Source: Lutibacter sp. Hel_I_33_5 (GTDB lineage Bacteria > Bacteroidota > Bacteroidia > Flavobacteriales > Flavobacteriaceae). From it: a stretch of 64,000 bases of DNA. Positions 10,789-19,666 of this stretch are shown piece by piece. The stretch spans positions 1,527,501 through 1,591,500 of the forward strand of contig NZ_VISM01000001.1 in the NCBI RefSeq assembly GCF_007827455.1, in the 5' to 3' direction. The translations under genes and the position numbers were made by a program. The notes below the pieces were generated by a model. It did no database searches, was not told the origin of the DNA, and saw nothing but the letters and a program-made list of their open reading frames with translations. Each line of letters starts with the position of its first letter. Within the stretch, counting starts at the first letter, position 1.

Positions 10789-11922
10789 TTACTTTAAAAC
10801 TTTTACTAGTTGATTTGCAATATTATCTTTGTTTACATTAGACGAATTATCTAAAACAACCATACAGTTTTTTAACTGTTCATTTCTCACAATTAACGTT
10901 CTTGCTCCTAACCAAGAACCATTATGCCATACAGCTTTATTTTTAGTAATTACCCAACCAAAACCATAATCGCTTTCTTTACCATTATTTAAGACAGGCA
11001 TTTTATAAGCTTCTTTCATGGTTTCTTCTGAAAGCAAGTCATTTTTATACCAAAACTGATTCCAAATTACAAAATCATCAATGCTAGAAAATATTCCACC
11101 ATCTCCAGCAATCCCATCTAAAATTCCAGGTTTTAAATCAAATGTTTCTCCCATAACATTATCAAAAGACTTTGTTTTATTTTCGAATGTTGAACCTTTA
11201 GAAACTAAGTTCCAAACTCTAGTATTTTTCATATTTAGTTTATCAAATAACTCAACTTGCATAAAATCTTCAAATGATTTTTCAGAAATACGCTCAATAA
11301 TCGCCGCTAATAAAACATAGCCTGTATTATTATATTGATACACTTCATTGGGTTTATTTTTTAACGGTTTTCCTTCTTTTGCTAATAATGTTACCATTTT
11401 AGAAATAGTTAATACTTCACCAATCTCTTTCTTATACTTTTTAGGAAAGTCCATATAAATATCTGGAACGCCAGAAGTGTGGTTTAATAAATTTCTAATC
11501 GTAACTGAACTATATGTTAATGATGGTAGGTATTTTATAATTGCATCATCAAAATTTAGTTTTCCTTGCTCTTTCAATAACATAATTCCAGTAGCAGTAA
11601 ACTGTTTTGAAACCGATGCTAATCTAAAAGAGGAATTATTTGTTAGCTTTTCAGATTTTGTAAAATCTGTAAAACCATAGGTTTTTTTCAATAAAATAGT
11701 ATCGTTTTTAATGAGTAAAACTGCACCATTAAATTTATTGTCTTTCTGAAGTTTTTGCAACCATTCATCTGCTTTTTCAACTTTAACAATAGTAGTCTCT
11801 TCTTGGCTTATAACTAAATCATCAATTTTTAGTTCATAATTAATAAACCAGTAGGAAAAACCAGCAATTGCTAAGATTACAAAAACCACTACTCCGATTA
11901 CAATTTTCCACGCTAAACTCAT
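10789..11922 (-). CDS. Class C beta-lactamase-fold serine hydrolase
   Basis: A 377-residue protein with one N-terminal membrane anchor (about 6-28) and a periplasmic domain of the beta-lactamase/transpeptidase-like fold. The active-site motifs are SVSK (Ser103 nucleophile, Lys106), YNN (197-199) and HNG near 335 in place of the KTG triad. Such proteins act as esterases, peptidases or penicillin-recognising enzymes. Nothing in the sequence points to true beta-lactamase activity. No operon partner: the phosphoesterase is 70 nt downstream and polA is divergent. Confidence 0.88.
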   Translation of the reverse strand: MSLAWKIVIGVVVFVILAIAGFSYWFINYELKIDDLVISQEETTIVKVEKADEWLQKLQKDNKFNGAVLLIKNDTILLKKTYGFTDFTKSEKLTNNSSFRLASVSKQFTATGIMLLKEQGKLNFDDAIIKYLPSLTYSSVTIRNLLNHTSGVPDIYMDFPKKYKKEIGEVLTISKMVTLLAKEGKPLKNKPNEVYQYNNTGYVLLAAIIERISEKSFEDFMQVELFDKLNMKNTRVWNLVSKGSTFENKTKSFDNVMGETFDLKPGILDGIAGDGGIFSSIDDFVIWNQFWYKNDLLSEETMKEAYKMPVLNNGKESDYGFGWVITKNKAVWHNGSWLGARTLIVRNEQLKNCMVVLDNSSNVNKDNIANQLVKVLK

Positions 11923-12041
11923 CTCTTAAAATTTTATAACACTATCTGACGCCTAAAATATGATTTTGTTTCAATTTCATTGAAAATTTTTTATCACACA
12001 AGTAATATTTCGTAGTTTTACTAACCTTATTTTATTCAAAA

Positions 12042-14912
12042 ATGGCAGACCAAAAACGATTATTTCTACTTGATGCATTCGCATTAATTTTTAGAGGATA
12101 TTACGCATTTATAAAAAACCCAAGAATCAATTCTAAAGGCATGGATGTTTCCGCCATTTTAGGATTTACAAATTCTTTGTTAGACGTTATAAAACGTGAA
12201 AGACCCGATCATTTAGCGGTTTGTTTTGATCGTGGTGGATCTGTGGCAAGAAAAGAGGCTTTTCCAGAATATAAAGCCAACCGACAAGAAACGCCTGAAG
12301 CTATAAAAATTGCCGTTCCGTATATAGAACAAATTTTAAAAGCCATGAATATTCCTGCCGTTGTAAAAGAGGGTTTTGAGGCTGATGATATTATTGGTAC
12401 GCTTGCCAAAAAAGCTGAAAAAGAAGGCTATAAAACTTTTATGGTAACACCAGATAAAGATTTTGCTCAATTAGTTTCTGAAAATATTTTTATGTACCGT
12501 CCACGTTTTGGTGGTGGTTATGAAACTTGGGGAATTCCTGAAGTACAAGAAAAATTTGGCGTAGAAAGACCAGAACAAGTCATCGATTTTTTAGGAATGA
12601 TGGGAGATTCTGTAGATAATATTCCTGGTTTACCAGGTGTTGGTGAAAAAACGGCTAAAAAGTTTTTAGCGGCTTATGGTTCTATGGAAAATTTATTAGC
12701 AAATACTGCTGATTTAAAAGGAAAAATGAAGGAAAAAGTTGAAGCAAATGGCGAACTTGGAATTCTTTCAAAAGAACTAGCAACCATTATGCTAGATGTT
12801 CCTGTTGATTTTAATCAGGAAGATTTTGAAATGTGTCAACCTAATATTGAAGCTACTAAAGAAATTTTTACGGAATTAGAATTTAGAAGATTAACCGATA
12901 ATTTCTTAAAAACATTTGGAGCTTCAGAAAACGCTTCGGCTTCAACCAGCGTCCAAAAAGAGAATATCACTTCGAGTTCAGTTGAGAATTCTAGCAAAAA
13001 AACAGCAACTCCTTCAGGAGCAAATGCAACTGGTCAGTTTGATTTATTCGCTGCGCCTGGAACTGGAAATATTACTGAAACTGAAATTGCATCAGGATAT
13101 AAAACCATTAAAAATACCAATCATTTTTATCAGCATATAAATACTTCTCTTTCTAGAAAATTATTACTCAATAAATTGATGCAACAAAAATCGGTTTGTT
13201 TTGATACAGAAACCACGGGTTTAAAAGCCTTGGAAGTCGAGTTAATCGGAATTGCGTTTTCTTACGAAACTGGAAAAGGGTATTATGTTTCTTTTCCTGA
13301 AAATCAAGAAGAGACAAAAACTATTTTAGAAGAGTTTCGCCCGTTTTTTGAAGCTGCAGAAATTGAAAAAATTGGACACAATATAAAATATGACATCAAG
13401 GTTTTATCAAACTATAATATGCCTGTAAAAGGCAGGTTATTTGATACCATGATAGCGCATTATCTTATCAATCCAGACATGCGTCACGGAATGGATGTTT
13501 TGGCTGAGACCTATTTAAATTATCAACCCGTTTCTATCACAGAATTGATTGGTAAAAAAGGCAAGAATCAACTTTCTATGCGAGTTGTTCCTGTTGAAGA
13601 TCAAACAGAATATGCAGTTGAAGATGCCGATATCACATTGCAATTAAAAGAACATTTTACCAAAGAATTAGAAAGCGGAAATGTCACTAAATTATTTAAC
13701 GATATTGAAACTCCATTGGTTTCAGTTTTAACTGCCATGGAAATTGAAGGAATTAATCTAAACACCGAATTTTTAAACAAACTTTCTGTTGATTTAAAAG
13801 ATGATATTAATCGTTTAGAAAAAAACATTTACGAACAAGCTGGCGAAGAATTTAATATCGCTTCTCCTAAACAATTAGGAATTGTTTTGTTTGAAAACAT
13901 GAAATTGGTTGACAAACCTAAAAAGACAAAAACTGGTCAATATAAAACAGGAGAAGATATTTTATCTTTCTTAGCAAAAGATCATCAAATTATTAGAGAT
14001 ATTCAAGAATATCGTCAGTATAAAAAATTACAAAGTACCTATGTAGATGCGCTGCCAAACGAATTAAATCCGAAGACGAAAAGAGTGCACACAGCCTATG
14101 CACAAGCTGTTGCTGCAACAGGTCGATTGAGTTCTAATAATCCGAATTTACAGAACATACCGATTAGAACTAAACGTGGACAAGAAGTGCGAAAAGCATT
14201 TATTCCTAGAGATGAAAATCATGTGTTGGTTGCGGCGGATTATAGTCAAATAGAATTACGAATTATCGCAGCGTTAAGCGAGGAAGAAACGATGATTAAT
14301 GCTTTTAAAAATGGTGAAGATATTCATGCTTCTACTGCTGCTAAAGTATTTAATGTTTCTTTAGATGAAGTGACTCGCGAACAGCGTAGTAATGCAAAAA
14401 CGGTTAATTTTGGAATTGTTTATGGTGTTTCTGCTTTTGGATTAAGTAATCAAACGGATTTATCTAGAAAAGAAGCGAAAGCGTTGATTGATACGTATTA
14501 TGAAACCTATCCGAAACTTCGAAATTACATGGCGGAACAAGTCGATTTTGCCCGTGAAAATGGCTATGTAGAAACGGTTTTAAACAGACGTAGGTATTTA
14601 AAAAACATCAATTCACAAAATGCAATTGTACGTGGTGCATCCGAAAGAAATGCGGTGAATGCTCCTATTCAAGGTTCTGCTGCTGATATTATTAAATTAG
14701 CGATGATTAACATTCATAATCGATTTGAAAAAGAAAATTTTAAATCGAAAATGCTATTGCAAGTTCATGATGAATTAGTTTTTGATGTTCCTAAAGACGA
14801 ATTAGAAACAATAAAACCAATCATAAAAGAAGAAATGGAAAACGCCTTTAAAATGACAGTTCCGTTAGATGTTGAAGTTGGTGTTGGTGATAATTGGTTG
14901 CAAGCGCATTAA
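12042..14912 (+). CDS. polA: DNA polymerase I
   Basis: A 956-residue repair and Okazaki-fragment polymerase with all three activities. The 5'-3' exonuclease domain (about 1-290) contains KGMDVSAILGFTNSL, GFEADDIIGT and PGLPGVGEKTAKKFL. The 3'-5' exonuclease has its acidic residues (Asp388 and Glu390 in DTET, Asp451 in KYDIK, Asp530 in EDADI), so proofreading should be active. The polymerase domain has motif A ADYSQIEL (Asp733) and motif C VHDE (Asp910). A Ser/Thr-rich linker (about 296-335) joins the exonuclease parts. The RluA-type gene starts 6 nt after its stop, so the two are likely co-transcribed. Confidence 0.98.
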   Translation: MADQKRLFLLDAFALIFRGYYAFIKNPRINSKGMDVSAILGFTNSLLDVIKRERPDHLAVCFDRGGSVARKEAFPEYKANRQETPEAIKIAVPYIEQILKAMNIPAVVKEGFEADDIIGTLAKKAEKEGYKTFMVTPDKDFAQLVSENIFMYRPRFGGGYETWGIPEVQEKFGVERPEQVIDFLGMMGDSVDNIPGLPGVGEKTAKKFLAAYGSMENLLANTADLKGKMKEKVEANGELGILSKELATIMLDVPVDFNQEDFEMCQPNIEATKEIFTELEFRRLTDNFLKTFGASENASASTSVQKENITSSSVENSSKKTATPSGANATGQFDLFAAPGTGNITETEIASGYKTIKNTNHFYQHINTSLSRKLLLNKLMQQKSVCFDTETTGLKALEVELIGIAFSYETGKGYYVSFPENQEETKTILEEFRPFFEAAEIEKIGHNIKYDIKVLSNYNMPVKGRLFDTMIAHYLINPDMRHGMDVLAETYLNYQPVSITELIGKKGKNQLSMRVVPVEDQTEYAVEDADITLQLKEHFTKELESGNVTKLFNDIETPLVSVLTAMEIEGINLNTEFLNKLSVDLKDDINRLEKNIYEQAGEEFNIASPKQLGIVLFENMKLVDKPKKTKTGQYKTGEDILSFLAKDHQIIRDIQEYRQYKKLQSTYVDALPNELNPKTKRVHTAYAQAVAATGRLSSNNPNLQNIPIRTKRGQEVRKAFIPRDENHVLVAADYSQIELRIIAALSEEETMINAFKNGEDIHASTAAKVFNVSLDEVTREQRSNAKTVNFGIVYGVSAFGLSNQTDLSRKEAKALIDTYYETYPKLRNYMAEQVDFARENGYVETVLNRRRYLKNINSQNAIVRGASERNAVNAPIQGSAADIIKLAMINIHNRFEKENFKSKMLLQVHDELVFDVPKDELETIKPIIKEEMENAFKMTVPLDVEVGVGDNWLQAH

Positions 14913-14918
14913 GGTTTT

Positions 14919-16850
14919 ATGAATATCAATAAACAAGAGATTATTGAAAACATTTGTTATACTGAACTTGTTTATTCCAGGATTAATAAGAAATTAAACA
15001 TCAAACTCACAAAGGAAAAAATTGAAATATTTATTCTAAAAATATTAAAAGAAACTGATGAAATATTCTTTTCCAAAACTGGAAAGAATTTTTATGTGAT
15101 CAACTCAGAAAATCACATTAGAATAACCATTAATTCAAATACTTTTAGAATTATTACAGTAGATGAAATTAAAAAAACAAATCATTTTCATCATTTTAAA
15201 GAAGATATTTCTAGGATTCAACTTCCAGAAAAATTTACTTTTCCATTTTATTATCAACCTCATTTGTTAACTAAAATTGCTACAAATGAAATACAAGATT
15301 ATTTAGAGAATCAAACGGATTTTAATCATAATTTTGGATTAAATTCTAATACTGAAGAATTACCCATAGGTAAAATGTTTGGTGTTTTAGTTGTTCAAAA
15401 TCAGCAAGATGAAATTGGATACTTAGCTGCTTTTTCAGGAAAATTAGCAAATAAAAGTATTACATCTTTTTTTGTGCCTCCAATTTTTAATGCCCATTCT
15501 AAACATAGTTTTTATGCTAAAGGGAAAATCGAATTAAATGAATTAAGTAAACAAATAGCTTCATTAGAAAAGAATCCACATTTTAAAAACCTACTAAAAA
15601 AGAAGAATGCTCTTTCACTTTTTATTGACAATGATTTAAAGCTTCAAAGAGAAAAAATGAAAGTGGCAAGAAAAGACAGAAAAAGTCGTCGTAAAAAAGC
15701 TTTTAAAATACTATCTTCTGATGAGTTTACAATCTTCAATAAAAAACTAGAACAAGAAAGTTATAACAATCAATTTTTATACAAAGAATTAACTATCTAT
15801 AGGGAACTTCAATTATCCAAAGAGAAAAAAGAATTAGACATTTATACTTCTAAAATATCTTCTTTAAAAAAAGAACGAAAGCAAAAATCTAATTTATTAC
15901 AACAAAAATTATTAGAAAAATATAAATTCTTAAATCAACATAATGAAGTAAAAAGTTTGACAACTATTTTCCCAAATCATAAAGAACAAAAACCTCCAGC
16001 TGGTACTGGAGATTGTGCTGCTCCAAAATTATTACAATACGCTTTTTTAAATGATTTAAAACCCATTTCGATGGCTGAATTTTGGTGGGGAATATCACCG
16101 AATACAGAAATTAGAAAACATAAAAACTTTTATCCTGCTTGTCAAGGTCGATGTAAACCTATATTAACACATATGTTATCTGACATTGAAATGGATGAGA
16201 ATCCATTGATAAAAAACACTTCATCAAACAAAAAATTAGAAGTCATTTTTGAAGACGATGCTCTAATTGTTGTTAATAAGCCTACGGAACTTTTATCTGT
16301 TCCTGGAAAAGAAATTAACGATTCTGTTTATACAAGAATAAGAAAACAATTCCCTAAAGCTACTGGTCCTTTAATTGTTCATCGATTAGATATGTCTACC
16401 TCTGGAATTATCGTTCTAACCAAAACAAAAGAAGTCAATAAAAAACTACAAAAACAATTTTTAGAGAGAACTGTTAAAAAACAATATATCGCTTTGTTAG
16501 ATGGAAATATTGAAGGAAATGAGGGCGAAATAAACTTACCTTTACGAGTTGATTTAAATGATAGACCAAGACAATTAGTTTGTTTTGAACATGGAAAACC
16601 AGCAAAAACAAAATGGAAAGTTGTAGATCGTTTTGATAATAAAACAAGAATTCATTTATTTCCGATTACAGGAAGAACTCATCAATTAAGAGTACATGTT
16701 TCTCATTCTTTAGGTTTAAATATGCCAATTATCGGTGATGATTTATATGGGAAAAAAGCAAATAGGCTTCATTTACATGCTACACATATTGAATTCGAAC
16801 ATCCAATTTCTAAAAAGAGAATTCATTTTACTATTCCTTCGAATTTTTAA
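14919..16850 (+). CDS. DUF3781-RluA family pseudouridine synthase fusion
   Basis: A 643-residue, apparently three-part protein. Residues 1 to about 88 (KQEIIENICYTELVYSRINK, then GKNFYVINSE and IRITINSNTFRIITVDEI) look like a complete DUF3781 domain, normally a free small protein. From about 92 (HFKEDISRIQLPEKFTFPFY) it reads like the usual N terminus of a long RluA-family protein found in flavobacteria and gammaproteobacteria. That part contains a Lys/Glu-rich coiled coil (about 210-345) and the conserved GTGDCAAPKLL (near 362) with a Cys-containing FYPACQGRCKP segment. The RluA catalytic domain spans about 438-643, with HRLDMSTSG (catalytic Asp491). The reaction is uridine to pseudouridine in rRNA or tRNA; the target is unknown. 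It follows polA by 6 nt. Confidence 0.88.
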   Translation: MNINKQEIIENICYTELVYSRINKKLNIKLTKEKIEIFILKILKETDEIFFSKTGKNFYVINSENHIRITINSNTFRIITVDEIKKTNHFHHFKEDISRIQLPEKFTFPFYYQPHLLTKIATNEIQDYLENQTDFNHNFGLNSNTEELPIGKMFGVLVVQNQQDEIGYLAAFSGKLANKSITSFFVPPIFNAHSKHSFYAKGKIELNELSKQIASLEKNPHFKNLLKKKNALSLFIDNDLKLQREKMKVARKDRKSRRKKAFKILSSDEFTIFNKKLEQESYNNQFLYKELTIYRELQLSKEKKELDIYTSKISSLKKERKQKSNLLQQKLLEKYKFLNQHNEVKSLTTIFPNHKEQKPPAGTGDCAAPKLLQYAFLNDLKPISMAEFWWGISPNTEIRKHKNFYPACQGRCKPILTHMLSDIEMDENPLIKNTSSNKKLEVIFEDDALIVVNKPTELLSVPGKEINDSVYTRIRKQFPKATGPLIVHRLDMSTSGIIVLTKTKEVNKKLQKQFLERTVKKQYIALLDGNIEGNEGEINLPLRVDLNDRPRQLVCFEHGKPAKTKWKVVDRFDNKTRIHLFPITGRTHQLRVHVSHSLGLNMPIIGDDLYGKKANRLHLHATHIEFEHPISKKRIHFTIPSNF

Positions 16851-16859
16851 GAATTAAAT

Positions 16860-17828
16860 CTAATTCAAAAAATCAACAACCAAATCAGGAAAATCTGTAA
16901 AAACACCATCAACGTCAGCTTCTATTAACAACGTTTGCATCATTTCTTCAAAAGAAGAAAATTCATCTAAAGCATCTGCTCTAAAAGTATAGGAATGTAC
17001 TTTTAACCCTAATTCGTGCGCATCAAAAACTAAGGAAGTAAACGTAAATTTACCATCAACTTTTTTATCTAAAATTTGTTTGTACCAAGGTCCAATTCCG
17101 TCTGCGTAGGTTGCAAAATAGTTCAACTGTTTGGTTTCTTCTGGAAATTCAATTAACTGTACTAAAAACAATTCTGATTTTAACTTTACACGAATTCTTT
17201 CTAATTCTTTTGCATCAAAACATTGTAAAATACAATTGTCTTTTTTTGTTTTATATCCATAATCTGACAAAACTTTCAAGACAGTTTCTGACAAATTTTT
17301 ACCTTCTTTTTTATGAAATTCTGGCTCCTTAATTTCTGGATAAATTCCAATGTTTTTATGAGTTGATTTATTTAAACCTTGAATCAATTCAATTTCATCT
17401 TGCAAAGAATGTAATTTAAAATTTCCTGTATTTTTTGGAAACCTGTTTTTATAAATTTGCTCTCCAGTTTTAGGATCAAAACGTTCTGAAACTTGTAATG
17501 TTTTTAATTCTTCAAAGGTAAAATCAATTACATAAAATCGATTGTCTTTTCTTTTTCTTGTTGGAAATTTTTCCGCAACATCTGTAACATCATCCAAATA
17601 AATATCATGAATTACAATTGGCACATCATCTTTGCTTAAGACCAAATCTTGCTCAATAAAATCAACATTCATTGCATGTGCCATTGCTTTTGCTTCTATA
17701 GTGTGTTCTGGCAAATAACCAGAAGCGCCTCTGTGGGCAATAACAATTTTCTGTTTCATAAAATCTGATTTATTTTCAGGGGTTTTACAACCAAATATAA
17801 TTATTAGTAAAAGAATGAATTTCTTCAT
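16860..17828 (-). CDS. Glycerophosphodiester phosphodiesterase, lipoprotein
   Basis: A 322-residue GDPD-family enzyme that splits glycerophosphodiesters to glycerol 3-phosphate and an alcohol. The N terminus is a lipoprotein signal with lipobox IIFG-Cys14, so it is probably membrane-anchored in the cell envelope. The TIM-barrel motifs are present: AHRGASGYLPEHT (31-43; His32, Arg33, Glu41), EQDLVLSKDDVPIVIHD (59-75, with the second catalytic His74) and a late GVFTDFPD. Its length fits GlpQ-type periplasmic enzymes. It is convergent with the RluA gene (9 nt apart), with no terminator seen between them. Confidence 0.92.
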   Translation of the reverse strand: MKKFILLLIIIFGCKTPENKSDFMKQKIVIAHRGASGYLPEHTIEAKAMAHAMNVDFIEQDLVLSKDDVPIVIHDIYLDDVTDVAEKFPTRKRKDNRFYVIDFTFEELKTLQVSERFDPKTGEQIYKNRFPKNTGNFKLHSLQDEIELIQGLNKSTHKNIGIYPEIKEPEFHKKEGKNLSETVLKVLSDYGYKTKKDNCILQCFDAKELERIRVKLKSELFLVQLIEFPEETKQLNYFATYADGIGPWYKQILDKKVDGKFTFTSLVFDAHELGLKVHSYTFRADALDEFSSFEEMMQTLLIEADVDGVFTDFPDLVVDFLN

Positions 17829-17849
17829 TCACTAAAAATATAACTTTTG

Positions 17850-17857
17850 TAGCTTTG
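17850..17857 (+). promoter_or_regulatory. -7 element directly before a start codon (probable leaderless transcript)
   Basis: TAGCTTTG matches TAnnTTTG exactly and ends 4 nt before the ATG at 17862. Transcription should start at or next to the start codon. The -33 element is weak. Confidence 0.5.
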
Positions 17858-17861
17858 CTAT

Positions 17862-18101
17862 ATGAAATCATTGATAAAAATAATGTTTATTATCTTTTTA
17901 ATTTGGATGATAACAGGTATTTATCTAATAAATACTGAACATGAAAAAGCTCAATTGGTTATGGGTTTAGGTGTATTTTATTTTTCCTTTCTTTTTATGC
18001 CTGTTTTTATTTATTACAGATATAAAGATGGAAAGTATAAGAAGTATATTTTAAATGATGAAAAACTAAAAAAAGCTTTTGGTGAACAAGGTGAAAAATA
18101 G
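17862..18101 (+). CDS. Small membrane protein, unknown function
   Basis: A 79-residue protein that I do not recognise. Two hydrophobic segments (about 5-24 and 34-52) are joined by a short loop (NTEHEKAQLV). A Lys/Tyr-rich charged tail follows (YRYKDGKYKKYILNDEKLKK), which fits a two-TM inner-membrane protein with both ends inside. It lies between two minus-strand genes, divergent from the phosphodiesterase gene and 2 nt from the convergent DUF457-type gene. The -7 element ending 4 nt before the ATG supports its being expressed. Confidence 0.7.
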   Translation: MKSLIKIMFIIFLIWMITGIYLINTEHEKAQLVMGLGVFYFSFLFMPVFIYYRYKDGKYKKYILNDEKLKKAFGEQGEK

Positions 18102-18103
18102 TC

Positions 18104-18637
18104 TTACTTTTTTAAAATTTTCATTCCAAGAATATAAACCAAACTAGGAACTCCTATCCATTTTAATTCACTAATAAGTACTTTTAACCCCCATTCAGAA
18201 AAGAATTTTGAGATTCCTATTGGTGATACTTTTATCACTTTCCAAGGAAAAAAATAACGTGTGTTATCAAATGGACTCAATAATGCAACTCCTCTACCTC
18301 CAGTAGTTAAGGCATCTAATAAACTGTGAGAAATTGTACATAAAAAGAAACAAAAACTTAATAATAGAAACTTTTTCTTATCGCTTTTAAAAAGTGAATA
18401 ATAAAAAATTGTAGCAACTAAAAGTCCATTAAAAACTGCAAAAAAGATGGAATGGGAAAATCCACGATGTCCCCAAAATGAACTGTAAGAAATTCCAAAA
18501 TTAAATCCGATGACATCTAAATCTGGTAAAAGGGCACAAATAATACAAATCAACCAAAACTTACCAGATTGTTTGATTTTAGGAAATGAAGATCCAATAG
18601 CAATTGCTGCAACGGCATGACCAAAAACAGAAGCCAT
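18104..18637 (-). CDS. DUF457/YbcI-type membrane-bound metal-dependent hydrolase family protein
   Basis: A 177-residue polytopic membrane protein with family landmarks GHAVAA near the start, LLPDLD (about 38-43), HRGFSHSIFF (about 57-66) and HSLLDALTTGG (about 110-120). The conserved His/Asp residues suggest metal binding; the activity of this family is poorly known. The ATG at 18637 shares one base with the TAA of the upstream EEP gene (TAATG), which suggests translational coupling. A further in-frame start at 18700 would lie inside the EEP gene and adds a basic, non-family leader, so it is rejected. Confidence 0.85.
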   Translation of the reverse strand: MASVFGHAVAAIAIGSSFPKIKQSGKFWLICIICALLPDLDVIGFNFGISYSSFWGHRGFSHSIFFAVFNGLLVATIFYYSLFKSDKKKFLLLSFCFFLCTISHSLLDALTTGGRGVALLSPFDNTRYFFPWKVIKVSPIGISKFFSEWGLKVLISELKWIGVPSLVYILGMKILKK

Positions 18638-19614
18638 TAACTTTTCTTTTTTAGAAAAGCATATACTGGAAAATGATCTGAAAAACCGCCTTGATACCAT
18701 TTCCCAATATAGGTTCTAAAAGGACTTCCTTTAAATTTACCTCTATATATTTTTAGCCAATCTTTATTAAAAACTTCGGCATGTTTAAAATATATTTTAC
18801 CTGTTTTTTTCTCTAAAAAATTCTTTGAAAAAATAATTTGATCAAACAAATTCCATTTACCATCATACGTTAACGTTCCCGTTTTTTCTTTATCTAACAA
18901 ACTTTCCATCGGATTGTAAAAATCGTCTAAAACTAAATGTCGTTTCACACTTTTACTAGTTGGATCGTCATTAAAATCACCCATGATAATAATTTTAGGG
19001 TCAGCTTCTTTTTCTTTTATTTCAGCAATAATAGCTCTAGCTGTTTCCGCAGAAGTAATTCTTTTATGCTCCGTAACATCTGCGCCATCTCTTCTAGAAG
19101 ACCAATGATTTACCAAAATATGCACCAATTCGCCATGTAAATTTCCACTTACTTTTAGAATATCTCTTGTATAATCTCGTTCACCTTCTTCATCAGCTAA
19201 TAAAATAGGTGTCGTTTTAGAATCGATTAATTCAAACACTTGTTTGTTGTACAACAGAGCTACATCAGTTCCACGTTCGTCAGGAGAATCGTAATGTACA
19301 AAGCCATAATGATGCTTTCTCAAATTTGATGAATCTACCAAATCTTGTACAACTCTTGCGTTTTCTACTTCAACCAAACCAACAATTGCTGGCGGATATT
19401 TAGACCTACTTAATCCTAATTGAGAAATTACAGAACCTAATTTTTTAATCTTAACTTTATATCGCTTATAATTCCAATTTTTCTTTCCTTTTGGTGTAAA
19501 ATCATCATCATGTGTTTTAGGATTGTCAACCACATCAAATAAATTTTCTACATTATAAAACCCAATTGTAGTGATACTTTTTTTCTGTTTTGATGAAGAA
19601 ATCGATGGAAACAT
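18637..19614 (-). CDS. Endonuclease/exonuclease/phosphatase (EEP) family protein
   Basis: A 325-residue EEP-fold hydrolase (DNase I/phosphatase superfamily). The catalytic motifs are FYNVENLFD (19-27; Asn and Glu metal ligands), VGLVEVEN, VNHWSSRRDG, MGDFNDDP and the final SDHFPVYAF. No clear signal peptide; the first 13 residues are Ser/Lys-rich. The substrate (nucleic acid or phospho-compound) cannot be told from the sequence. It is co-transcribed with the DUF457-type gene by a one-base stop/start overlap and divergent from hflX with a 52-nt gap. Confidence 0.88.
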   Translation of the reverse strand: MFPSISSSKQKKSITTIGFYNVENLFDVVDNPKTHDDDFTPKGKKNWNYKRYKVKIKKLGSVISQLGLSRSKYPPAIVGLVEVENARVVQDLVDSSNLRKHHYGFVHYDSPDERGTDVALLYNKQVFELIDSKTTPILLADEEGERDYTRDILKVSGNLHGELVHILVNHWSSRRDGADVTEHKRITSAETARAIIAEIKEKEADPKIIIMGDFNDDPTSKSVKRHLVLDDFYNPMESLLDKEKTGTLTYDGKWNLFDQIIFSKNFLEKKTGKIYFKHAEVFNKDWLKIYRGKFKGSPFRTYIGKWYQGGFSDHFPVYAFLKKKS

Positions 19615-19630
19615 TTTCTGAAATTTAGAT

Positions 19631-19660
19631 TCTGAAAAGTACGAAAATAAGTTAACTTTG
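19631..19660 (+). promoter_or_regulatory. hflX promoter (probable leaderless transcript)
   Basis: TCTG (19631-19634, one mismatch to TTTG), 18-nt spacer, TAACTTTG (19653-19660, exact). The -7 element ends 6 nt before the hflX ATG at 19667, leaving almost no leader. Confidence 0.55.
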
Positions 19661-19666
19661 CAGTCT

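Noticed and set aside
10789..11922. Antibiotic-resistance class C beta-lactamase
   Set aside because: HNG replaces KTG and the protein has a membrane anchor; the wide serine-hydrolase family is the safer call.
18638..18700. DUF457-type gene starting at 18700
   Set aside because: It would overlap the EEP gene by 64 bases and add a basic leader absent from the family; the TAATG overlap at 18637 gives a normal start.
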